Shown here piece after piece: positions 53,201-60,418 of a stretch of 64,000 nucleotides of DNA; positions within the stretch are counted from its first letter, which is position 1, and every line of letters begins with the position of its first letter. The notes under the pieces are model-generated. The model was not told the DNA's origin. It did no database searches and saw nothing but the letters and a program-made list of their open reading frames with translations. Where the stretch lies: positions 1-64,000 of the forward strand of contig JAJDAQ010000097.1 in assembly GCA_029261815.1 (NCBI GenBank), written 5' to 3'. The DNA is from Deltaproteobacteria bacterium (GTDB lineage Bacteria > Myxococcota_A > UBA9160 > UBA6930). The translations under genes were made by a program, and so were the position numbers.

Positions 53201-55809
53201 GCTTCAAGGTCGCGCTCGGTGGCGTGGAAACGGAAGAACTCGAGGCTTGGCTCGAACCGGGCGAGCGGGAGTGGGTCCTCGTCGGCCTCGGAACCGGTAC
53301 GGCTGGGTTCAATAGCTCGAGTGGCGACAGCGAGAATCGCGAGAACGCCGATGCCCGCGGCAGCGACTTCACCGAGGGTCGCGTGGCATTCTTCGCCAAA
53401 GGCACGGTCCTGGGCAAGTGGCTGCTGACAGCGGCGTATGACTCCGATGCCGAACGCACCCGACTCGGGGAACTCGGTGGCGAAGGCGGTGTCGGCGACC
53501 GACTGCTCGGTGTGATCGACCCCGAAGAGCACTACACGCTCTACGGCGATCGGACCGAGCAGGGGTCGGACGCGGCGACCTCGAACCGCCTCTACCTGAA
53601 GGTGGAACGGGAGCGGTTCTTCGTCTTGTACGGCGACTATGAGACCGGCCTCGATCAGACCGAACTCGGTCGCTACCAGCGCACGCTCACCGGCATCAAG
53701 ACAGCGCGTCGCGGTGACATCGTGAGCTGGAACGCATTCGCCACTGACACTGAGCAACAGTTCCTGAAGGACGAGATCCGCGGTCGCGGTGTCTCTGGGC
53801 TCTACCGGTTGCGCACCAGAGACGTCATCGTGGGTAGTGAGCAGGTGCAGATCGAAGTGCGCGACCGGTTCCGAGGCCAGCGGGTGATCCAGACCGACAA
53901 CCTGACGCGGAACATCGACTACGACATCGACTATGCCGCGGGCACGATCCACTTCCGGGAGCCTGTGGGCGCCCGCGACGAGAACCTCAATCCGATCTTC
54001 ATCATCGTCGACTATGAAGTGGACGGCGGCGATCAGAAGGAAGTCACCGCGGGTGGGCGCGTCTCGGCCGAGTTCCTGGACGGCGCGGTCGAGGTGGGCG
54101 CGACCGCGATCCACGAGGGCGGCGGCGACCTCGACTCCCGTCTCGTCGCTGCGGACGCGACAGTGAAGTTGGGCGAGCGCACCGAGGTGACCGCCGAGTA
54201 CGGCCGCACCACACAAGAGAACTTCCAGACTCCGGACGATCACAATGAAGCCTGGATGCTCCGCGCCGAGCATCGGGGCGAGAAGCTCGAAGCCGAAGCC
54301 TACGCCGAGCAGCAGGACGGCGGATTCGGACTCGGCCAGCAGCGTGGGAGTTCCGGAGCTACGCGCAGCATCGGCGCCGACGCGCGGTATCACGTCAGTG
54401 AGGATGTTCGTGTCGAGGGCCGACTCTACCGGGACGAGAATCTCGACAACGACGATCAACGCGCAGTCGCTGAGGCTCGTCTCGAATGGGATGATGGAAG
54501 GCGCGGCGCTCACGCAGGGGTTCGCTATGCGGCGGATCGCGGTATCGACGAGAACGCGGAGACCGTTCAACTCCTCTTGGGAGGCCATCACAGCTTCCTG
54601 GACGACCGCCTGACCTTGCGAGGCGCAACTGAGTTGGGCTTCGGGGACGAGGGCCAACACGGCGACTTCGCCGACCGGCTCCTGGTGGGCGCGGACTGGC
54701 GACTTACCGAGGCCATCACGCTCTTTGCCGAGGAGGAGTTTACGTTCGGCGAACTTCGCTCGACCCAGGAAACCCGCTTCGGGATCCGGACGACCCCGTG
54801 GACTGGGGGCACGATCGATACCGACATCACAGACGGCACGACCGAGAACGGGCGTCGTACGTTTGCGAACCTGGGCATCGGCCATCTCTGGCAAGTGCAT
54901 CCGGATTGGTCATTGGACCTGCGCGTCGAACGTTCGCAGACACTTCGTTCTTCCGAGACGCCCTTCGATCCGCAGGTTCCGCCGGCCGCCGGCACCCGCG
55001 ACGCCACCATCGAGAGCGACTTCACCGCGATTTCGGTCGGCACCGGCTACAGCAAGGAAGGCACGTCCATCAGCGCACGCGCAGAAACGCGCTTTGGCGA
55101 TACCGAAGACCAGTGGAACCTGCTGGTCGGTGCCCTCCGAGAAATCGGTGACTTCGGCTATTCGGCACGCCTTGAATTCTTCCGCACCAAGGCCGATGAC
55201 GGTGAGACCGAAAGTCTCGTCGACGGCCGCCTCGGAATGGTCTACCGGCCCCTTGATGGCCCCTTCATCGTCCTGGAACAACTCGACATCGAGTTCGAGA
55301 CCCGCGACACGGGTGGCTTTGACTTCCAGAGCCGTCGCATCATCAACCATCTGAAGCTGAACCATCAATGGGACCGGCGCACGCAGATCGGTTGGCAGCT
55401 CTCGACGAAATGGGTGGTCGATACGATCGACGATCAGCGCTTCTCGTCCTTCGGAAATGTGTTAGGCGTCGAGTTCCGCCGCGACATCGGCGAGCGTTGG
55501 GATGTGGGCTTCCACGCCCGCGTCCGCCACCTCGCCGGTGGGCAGGGCCATGGCGTCACGATGAACTACGGCGTTTCGGTCGGGCGCGTCATCGTGCGCA
55601 ACGTCTGGCTGAGCGTCGGCTACAACTTCGCCGGCTATCAGGACAGCGAGTTCTCGCGCTCCGAGTTCACGGCCAGGGGGCCGTTCATCCGCGTTCGGGT
55701 AAAGGCCGACCAGGACAGCATCCGCGAGATCCTGGGTGTGCAGCACACGTCCCGGCCGGGGCGAGCGGTCCGGGGTCCCGGGCCCACCAACGCGCAGGCG
55801 GACTTCTAG
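50266..55809 (+). CDS. giant DUF11/SdrB-like protein with C-terminal outer-membrane beta-barrel (cluster gene 5)
   Basis: About 1847 residues from ATG at 50266; ATG 50239 and TTG 50221 are also possible. A signal peptide (SLIITWLAVALFAAAGQA) precedes TPPGTNITNTAQVDWISPGG, the same mature motif as genes 2 and 4. Downstream are a DUF11 unit (SKQASRTNARIGEFIQYVVN, near 51410), a carboxypeptidase-regulatory-like/SdrB domain (RTIILGRVRVGSCETP, near 51785), an invasin-type segment (FVRDASRLVADGRTAPILAV, near 52915) and from about 53280 a long series of amphipathic strands typical of outer-membrane barrels, with DYDIDYAAGTIHFREPVG and a late GYNFAGYQDSEFSRSEF. Probably surface-exposed; adhesion or assembly role inferred. 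Confidence 0.8.
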   Translation: MANASARRVRGPVRLEIGSLIITWLAVALFAAAGQAMTPPGTNITNTAQVDWISPGGPVITPSNPETIVVSTIRTPSTTQILHYASGNPGAFATPVAAERCSTSGTPGGPFVPSPPPSALGGGPINLAAPVDLLAGGPFHRGEPAFLQVTDLDQDVNMAVAETIVVTVTSAPTGDTEVLELTETGVSTGTFVGYLMTTAPPPVSGDCALSVVPADAITVTYVDPVDGTDSSSSAALVDPFGVVFDSQTGARIDGAIVRLVDAGTGLPANVFGDDGVSIFPSSVLSGGTATDSGGAVYNFAAGEYRFPFVAPGNYRLEVGPPADYAFPSVVPDGTLQTLPGSPYALQGGSRGAAFVVPLGPAIQIDVPLDPSNGGAGLLVSKQASRTNARIGEFIQYVVNVRTPAVGVPGPVTLFDRLPPGFRYEPDSLKIDGVSAPDPVIAANGRSMTIPLGVMNPGSSVDVRYVVLVGAAARPGSAHNDAYASGFNARSNTARASVRVAADVLEDRTIILGRVRVGSCETPIHDPHPGVAGVRLFLEDGTYVVTDEVGRFHMTALSAGTHVLQLDVDTLPEGLEPLDCGGHALAGRPYSQFVEQQAGGLWRTDFVVAQEIPPLHELRQRLSVSPRGAQSRVSLDITGNGGDFEQLAAVFMLPSGVRVIADSVRVGEEAAEPDGLEGAVTFRIAALAAGETKRVTFSVDREVADADRPWTAKAMVSGRSFARTVRTPVAEVSFCGGCETASVEQHVTLEDAPAKPAEVVVEEKPVLNRPEDAFGGPWLATAAPGNRWLYPAEGFNPAISAVKVGIQHSPEHEVRLRLNGEAVSPLNFDGRIRNREGTTAISRWRGIDIKDGPNTFVAEIVDGEGAVVVRLESRVHFSGPPIKAEFVRDASRLVADGRTAPILAVRFFDRYGRPAREGTTGIFQVDPPYQTQQEVDSLRTQAITEVEGGDFGLGSSNYVVGEDGIAEIALHPTSVVGDVRFKVALGGVETEELEAWLEPGEREWVLVGLGTGTAGFNSSSGDSENRENADARGSDFTEGRVAFFAKGTVLGKWLLTAAYDSDAERTRLGELGGEGGVGDRLLGVIDPEEHYTLYGDRTEQGSDAATSNRLYLKVERERFFVLYGDYETGLDQTELGRYQRTLTGIKTARRGDIVSWNAFATDTEQQFLKDEIRGRGVSGLYRLRTRDVIVGSEQVQIEVRDRFRGQRVIQTDNLTRNIDYDIDYAAGTIHFREPVGARDENLNPIFIIVDYEVDGGDQKEVTAGGRVSAEFLDGAVEVGATAIHEGGGDLDSRLVAADATVKLGERTEVTAEYGRTTQENFQTPDDHNEAWMLRAEHRGEKLEAEAYAEQQDGGFGLGQQRGSSGATRSIGADARYHVSEDVRVEGRLYRDENLDNDDQRAVAEARLEWDDGRRGAHAGVRYAADRGIDENAETVQLLLGGHHSFLDDRLTLRGATELGFGDEGQHGDFADRLLVGADWRLTEAITLFAEEEFTFGELRSTQETRFGIRTTPWTGGTIDTDITDGTTENGRRTFANLGIGHLWQVHPDWSLDLRVERSQTLRSSETPFDPQVPPAAGTRDATIESDFTAISVGTGYSKEGTSISARAETRFGDTEDQWNLLVGALREIGDFGYSARLEFFRTKADDGETESLVDGRLGMVYRPLDGPFIVLEQLDIEFETRDTGGFDFQSRRIINHLKLNHQWDRRTQIGWQLSTKWVVDTIDDQRFSSFGNVLGVEFRRDIGERWDVGFHARVRHLAGGQGHGVTMNYGVSVGRVIVRNVWLSVGYNFAGYQDSEFSRSEFTARGPFIRVRVKADQDSIREILGVQHTSRPGRAVRGPGPTNAQADF

Positions 55810-55837
55810 GGCGTCTTAGGACCGGTTGGCGAATTAC

Positions 55838-55852
55838 GATACGCACCGTATC
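55838..55852. promoter_or_regulatory. GATACG-N3-CGTATC operator, site A
   Basis: Perfect 6-nt arms GATACG (55838-55843) and CGTATC (55847-55852) with CAC spacer. It sits 106 nt before the acyl-CoA dehydrogenase pair. The same left half-site context TTACGATACG recurs at 60315, upstream of a second catabolic operon, indicating one regulator. TetR-family binding is typical for such spacing. Confidence 0.65.
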
Positions 55853-55957
55853 TTAATCCCTCGCCCCGCTGACGGGAGTCCCCGCCAGCTCGTCGTGTCG
55901 CCACTTCCGGCGACCACCTCCGGCGACCACCCTCCTGCGACCACCGAGAGGCCTCCG

Positions 55958-57148
55958 ATGGACCTGCGTTACTCCGATGCGGACGAGAAGTTCCGCCGCG
56001 AACTGCGTTCCTGGCTCGACCAGGAAGTGCCCAAACACGGAGCGCCGCCGCCCCGCAGCGATTGGGACGCACGTCGCGACTACGACATGGGCTGGCAGAA
56101 GAAGCTCTTCGAAGCCGGGTATGCCGGGGTCAACTGGCCTTCCGAATACGGCGGCCGCGGCGCCACCCTCACCGAAGAACTCGTCTACTACGAGGAGTAC
56201 GCGCGGGCGAAGGCGCCGTACGTCGGGATGAACTTCGTGGGCCTGCGTCACGGTGGGCCGACCGTGATCGCCGAAGGCACGGAACTGCAGAAACAGACAC
56301 ACCTGCCCAAGATCCTGCGCGGCGACGAAGTCTGGTGTCAGGGCTTCTCGGAACCGTCCGCCGGGTCCGACCTCGCCGCGTTGAAGACGACGGCGATCCG
56401 CGACGGCGACCACTACGTCGTGAATGGCCAGAAGACCTGGACCTCGTTCGCGCAGAAGGCCGACTTCTGCGAGCTGCTCGTGCGCACCAACCCGGAGGTT
56501 CCGAAACACGGCGGCATCAGCTGGGTCATCATGCCGATGGACCTTCCCGGCATTTCGATCTCGCCCATCGACACGATTCGCGGAGAGAGTGACTTCGCCG
56601 AGATGTTTCTTGAGGATGTCCGAGTCCCTGTCGAGCACCTCGTCGGCGAAGAGAACGACGGCTGGCGCATCACGAACGTGACGCTGCGCTTCGAGCGCGG
56701 AAGCGCCTGGGCCCAGGACATCTACGAACTGAAGGAATTCCTGTCCGACATGGCCGAGGTCGCCCGCAACATCACGAGTGACGGCGCGACGGCGTGGGAT
56801 GACATCGGACTGCGCCGCGAAGCCGGTCACCTGGCGGCTGAGGCCGACTCGCTGTGGGCTCTGATGAAGTGGCAACTCGGAGAAGTCGCGCGGACCGGAA
56901 TGCCCGGAATCGGAGGCTCGGCTCTGAAGCTGGCCTTCACCGAACTCAATCAACGCGTCTACGAATTCGGCACGCGCCTGATGGGCCGCATGGGCCTGTC
57001 GCGCACGGACCTCGCTGGACATCGGAACGGCTACACCGTGGACACGTTCCTGAACACGCTGTCGCTCACGATCGCGGCAGGTTCGTCACAGGTGCAACGC
57101 AACATCATCTCCGAGCGAATTCTCGGAATGCCCAAGGAGAAGCGTTAG
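55958..57148 (+). CDS. acyl-CoA dehydrogenase, long subunit
   Basis: 396 residues from ATG with GAGAGG 6 nt upstream; the longer open frame crosses the operator. Flavin motifs: WCQGFSEPSAGSDLAALKTT, HYVVNGQKTWTSFAQKADFC, SDFAEMFLEDVRVPVEHLVG, and the terminal IAAGSSQVQRNIISERILGM loop. Long-type FadE, very similar in layout to those at 28950 and 30221. It is followed after 2 nt by a short paralogue, the usual pair of an alpha2beta2 enzyme. Controlled presumably by site A. Confidence 0.93.
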   Translation: MDLRYSDADEKFRRELRSWLDQEVPKHGAPPPRSDWDARRDYDMGWQKKLFEAGYAGVNWPSEYGGRGATLTEELVYYEEYARAKAPYVGMNFVGLRHGGPTVIAEGTELQKQTHLPKILRGDEVWCQGFSEPSAGSDLAALKTTAIRDGDHYVVNGQKTWTSFAQKADFCELLVRTNPEVPKHGGISWVIMPMDLPGISISPIDTIRGESDFAEMFLEDVRVPVEHLVGEENDGWRITNVTLRFERGSAWAQDIYELKEFLSDMAEVARNITSDGATAWDDIGLRREAGHLAAEADSLWALMKWQLGEVARTGMPGIGGSALKLAFTELNQRVYEFGTRLMGRMGLSRTDLAGHRNGYTVDTFLNTLSLTIAAGSSQVQRNIISERILGMPKEKR

Positions 57149-57150
57149 TC

Positions 57151-58131
57151 ATGGAGTTCCAGTTCACGGAAGACCAGACCGCGCTGCAGGAGGGCATCCG
57201 CTCGTTCTGCGAAGGGCGCTTCCCGTTCGACGGAATCGCCGAGCTCGAGAAGGCTCCCTTCTCGAAGGAACTCTGGGCCGAACTCGCCGAAATGGGCGTC
57301 TTCGGTCTTCGCCTCCCCGAAGATCAGGGGGGCGTCGGCCTGGGCATGGCGGACGCGGCCATCGTGTTCGCTGAACTCGGCAGACGCGTGGTTCCGGGGC
57401 CCACTGTCTGGGGTGCCGCCCTCGCAAGCGTGATCGACGGCGTCGCTTCGGGCGAGGTCGTGGTGAGCGGTCTCGATACGCGCCTTGCGAGTCCGGCTGG
57501 AATGACGCTCGTCGACTATGGCGACCAGCTCGACGTACTCGTCGTCCTGCGAAGCGACGGTGTGTACCGCGTCGAAGGCAGCGCGCTCTCGGGCGAACTC
57601 GTCGAAGAACCCCTCGACCCGTTGACTCCGATGCTGGCGGTGACGGACCTGCCGCAAGGCGAGAAGATCGGAGACAACGACCTCGCCCATCAGATCCGTG
57701 TCGAAGCGACCCTGTTGGCTTCCGCATTCTTCCTCGGAATGGCGGAGTCCACCGTGGAGTATGCGGTTGCGTATGCGAAGGGCCGTGAGCAGTTCGACCG
57801 CCCGATCGCGGGCTTCCAGGCGATCAAGCACATCGCGGCCGACATGTACGTGAAGCAGGAGATGGCGCGTGCGGCCGTCTACGCGGCCGCGTGCACGTTC
57901 GATGATCCCGAGATCGGGAACCCGATCCGGGCCATCGCCAGCGCGCGCGTCGTTGCGGGCGAAGCCGCCATGCACAATGCCCGGAAGTGCGTGCAGATAT
58001 ACGGGGGCATGGGCTTCACCTGGGAGATGCCGCCGCACTACTACCTGAAGCGGACCTTTGTCCTCGAGAACACGCTCGGAACCGGTGAGTTCGCCAGCGA
58101 GATCGTCGCCCGCCACATCGACGCGGCGTAA
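57151..58131 (+). CDS. acyl-CoA dehydrogenase, short subunit
   Basis: 326 residues from MEFQFTEDQTALQEGIRSFC, 2 nt after the long subunit. The middle domain is strongly shortened (VVVSGLDTRLASPAGMTLVD) and no S-E-P flavin motif is present. The C-terminal domain has YAKGREQFDRPIAGFQAIKH and QIYGGMGFTWEMPPHYYLKR. It should pair with the product of 55958. It is shorter than the equivalent gene at 31402 by 34 residues, mostly in the middle domain. A complex hairpin follows the stop. Confidence 0.92.
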   Translation: MEFQFTEDQTALQEGIRSFCEGRFPFDGIAELEKAPFSKELWAELAEMGVFGLRLPEDQGGVGLGMADAAIVFAELGRRVVPGPTVWGAALASVIDGVASGEVVVSGLDTRLASPAGMTLVDYGDQLDVLVVLRSDGVYRVEGSALSGELVEEPLDPLTPMLAVTDLPQGEKIGDNDLAHQIRVEATLLASAFFLGMAESTVEYAVAYAKGREQFDRPIAGFQAIKHIAADMYVKQEMARAAVYAAACTFDDPEIGNPIRAIASARVVAGEAAMHNARKCVQIYGGMGFTWEMPPHYYLKRTFVLENTLGTGEFASEIVARHIDAA

Positions 58132-58223
58132 CCCCCGAGCGGAGCGAACGCCAGGGATCCTTCGCGCAGCGATGTGGACCTACCGAGCCCGGAGACGCGG
58201 GCCACCGTGAGCCAACGCGCGTT

Positions 58224-58289
58224 CGCGACCCCGGCGGAACGCGAGCAACGCTCGCGTTCCGCCGCGCGCGCGTTCCGCCCGGGGTCGCG
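58224..58289. terminator. complex GC-rich hairpin between convergent genes
   Basis: Twenty nt (58224-58243) pair with 58269-58289 apart from one bulged C. A competing inner stem of 14 nt (58233-58246 with 58250-58263, loop AAC) uses the same GGCGGAACGCGAGC segment. It lies between the acyl-CoA dehydrogenase stop and the convergent amt stop; a shared terminator is the simplest reading. Confidence 0.5.
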
Positions 58290-58299
58290 TTCCGCCGCC

Positions 58300-59634
58300 T
58301 TAGTAGTCGTACCCAGACTCACCGTGCAGGGCGACGTCGAGGCCCGACCGCTCGTCATCGTCTGTCACCCGGAGCCCGACGGTCGCGTCGACGCCCTTGA
58401 GGATGATCCACGTGACGACCGCGGTAAACACGATCGTGATGACGGAGGCCAGCAGCTGCGTTCCGAACTGGGCCCCCATCGCGAGGTCGCCCTGGTTTCC
58501 GCCGAAGCGTTCGTGCGCGAAGAAGGAAACCAGCAGCGTGCCGATGAATCCGCCGACGCCGTGGACGCCGAAGACGTCGAGGGAGTCGTCGTAGCCGAGC
58601 TTTATCTTCAGGATCGCTGCGGCGTAGTAGCAGACGAAGCCGGAGACCAGGCCGATCGTGAGGCCGCCCACCGGGCCAATGAAGCCGGAGGCCGGCGTGA
58701 CCGCGGCCAAGCCCGCGATCGCCCCAGTCGCGATTCCGAGCACCGAAGGCTTCCCGAAGCGGACCCATTCGATGAACATCCAGACGCACGCGGCCGTCGC
58801 GGCCGAGATCTGCGTAACGGTGATGGCCATGGCGGCCCCACCGTTGGCGCCTAGCGCGCTGCCACCATTGAAGCCGTACCAGCCCACCCACAGCATCCCG
58901 GTGCCGATGTAACACATGGTCATGTTATGCGGGAGCATCGGCGTTCCCGGGTATCCCTTTCGGGGGCCGAGCACGATGCAGGCGACGAGGGCCGCGACGC
59001 CGGCCGTGATGTGGACCACGATTCCGCCGGCGAAGTCGAAGACGCCCATGTCCCAGAAGTAGGCGCCGTCGCCGCCCCAGGTCATGTGGCAGATCGGCAG
59101 GTAGACGAGCACCAGCCAAACGACCGAGAAGATCATCATGGCCGAGAACTTCATGCGCTCGGCGAAGGCGCCGATGATGAGGCCGGGCGTGATGATGGCG
59201 AACGTCATCTGGAAGGTGACGAAGAGGATTTCGGGGATCGTGCCCGAGAGGACGTCGCCCGTGATGCCGGCGAGGAAGGCCTTGTCGAAGCCGCCAATGA
59301 ACGAGTGGAGGTTCGTAGTGCCCGCGACCATTCCCGTGGTATCGAACGCCAGGCTGTAGCCGAAGACGGTCCACAGGACGGTGACGACACCCGCGAGCGC
59401 CAGGCACTGCATCAACACCGACAACACGTTCTTGGTGCGCACCAGGCCGCCATAGAAGAGGGCGAGTCCGGGCAGGGTCATGAAGAGGACGAGTGCCGTC
59501 GAGACCAGGATCCAGGCGGTGTCGCCGGTGTCGAGTTCGTCCGCGAATGCGGCGCTCGGAACGGCCAGGAAGAGAAGGGCAAGGGCAGTGAACCAACCCA
59601 CCTTGCGGAGCGGGGCGGGTACAGGGGATTGCAT
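58300..59634 (-). CDS. amt: ammonium transporter Amt
   Basis: 444 residues from the ATG with GAGGTG 6 nt upstream; the extra 67 codons of open frame run through the promoter region. Residues 1-32 look like a cleavable signal peptide (LALLFLAVPSAAFA), as in E. coli AmtB. Eleven helices follow with the conserved Asp/His elements: MGVFDFAGGIVVHITAGVAA and DVFGVHGVGGFIGTLLVSFF, plus GALYGGLVR-like ALFYGGLVRTKNVLSVLM. It imports ammonium. No glnK is adjacent, although glnK-amtB pairs are common. Promoter lies in the 206-nt gap before 59841. Confidence 0.95.
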   Translation of the reverse strand: MQSPVPAPLRKVGWFTALALLFLAVPSAAFADELDTGDTAWILVSTALVLFMTLPGLALFYGGLVRTKNVLSVLMQCLALAGVVTVLWTVFGYSLAFDTTGMVAGTTNLHSFIGGFDKAFLAGITGDVLSGTIPEILFVTFQMTFAIITPGLIIGAFAERMKFSAMMIFSVVWLVLVYLPICHMTWGGDGAYFWDMGVFDFAGGIVVHITAGVAALVACIVLGPRKGYPGTPMLPHNMTMCYIGTGMLWVGWYGFNGGSALGANGGAAMAITVTQISAATAACVWMFIEWVRFGKPSVLGIATGAIAGLAAVTPASGFIGPVGGLTIGLVSGFVCYYAAAILKIKLGYDDSLDVFGVHGVGGFIGTLLVSFFAHERFGGNQGDLAMGAQFGTQLLASVITIVFTAVVTWIILKGVDATVGLRVTDDDERSGLDVALHGESGYDY

Positions 59635-59840
59635 GGAGCACCTCGTGGCGGGACCGAAAGCGACCGGCAGGAGCGGCCGGGATGGGTTGTATCGCGCTGA
59701 CATTGGCTGAGTCCAGCGGAATTTGGACCTATCTGACGCACTTGTGCGGGTATGTGCACACTTGAGACGGGCTCTCGTCACTTTCTTCGCGCAACCGGAC
59801 ACGAACGCCAGGGAAGCGGGAGTGCCGGAGTACACCTCTC

Positions 59841-60281
59841 ATGTGGATTCATCCCCGTCGGCTCGCCCTCGTGGCCGGCCTGATCGTTCTTCCTTCCGCC
59901 GCCATCGCCGACAAACCGGCGGCAGCCGAGTTCGCCACGCGGCCGCCTGCCGTTGGAGCTCCGCCGCCCAGTTGGGATGGATCGCACATGCGCAGCAACC
60001 ATTGGAATCGCGACACGACGCCGGTGACGCGCCCCGCGATCCAGGGTGCCAGCGGCTACGGCGCCATGGCTGCGGGAACCGCGACACCGACGAAGCTCGA
60101 AGTCGACCGCAAGCTCGAGGCCACGACGCAGCGGGAATGGCAGCAGGGGCCACTCGCCCCCAACACCCGGCAGCCTGCAAGGCAGGCGTCTTCGGAGCCG
60201 ACGTCTCCGCGCGGCGTCAACTCGGGGATCACGCGCGGCTCGAAGCTCCGGGCGAACGCCTCATCCCGGCGTCGGCGCTAG
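59841..60281 (+). CDS. small secreted protein of unknown function
   Basis: 146 residues. MWIHPRRLALVAGLIVLPSA is a signal peptide ending near ADKPA. The mature part is Pro/Arg/Gln-rich and without predicted regular structure (PAVGAPPPSWDGSHMRSNHW, RKLEATTQREWQQG), ending in an Arg run. I recognise no family. The ribosome site is weak (GGAG 12 nt upstream). It may be a periplasmic protein; the position beside amt gives no clear hint. Confidence 0.5.
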   Translation: MWIHPRRLALVAGLIVLPSAAIADKPAAAEFATRPPAVGAPPPSWDGSHMRSNHWNRDTTPVTRPAIQGASGYGAMAAGTATPTKLEVDRKLEATTQREWQQGPLAPNTRQPARQASSEPTSPRGVNSGITRGSKLRANASSRRRR

Positions 60282-60317
60282 CCAGGATTCGGTCGCTTTG
60301 ACGGTCCTGGGGGGTTA

Positions 60318-60334
60318 CGATACGATGCGTATCG
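60318..60334. promoter_or_regulatory. CGATACG-N3-CGTATCG operator, site B
   Basis: Perfect 7-nt arms CGATACG (60318-60324) and CGTATCG (60328-60334) separated by ATG. Identical half-site to site A (GATACG) with the same 3-nt spacer and the same upstream TTA. It is 84 nt before the HMG-CoA-synthase-like gene. Confidence 0.7.
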
Positions 60335-60418
60335 AAAATCCCCGGGCCATCTGAGTCCCCGCGAGCGCGGGCCCAGGTCCCGGCCGGCAGCTGTCACAGC
60401 GGCGAAGAGGACTCCCCG

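Noticed and set aside
52687-54900. 737-codon minus-strand open frame inside the giant barrel-protein gene
   Set aside because: Antisense shadow; no ribosome site or family motif, while the plus-strand reading has a signal peptide and recognisable domains.
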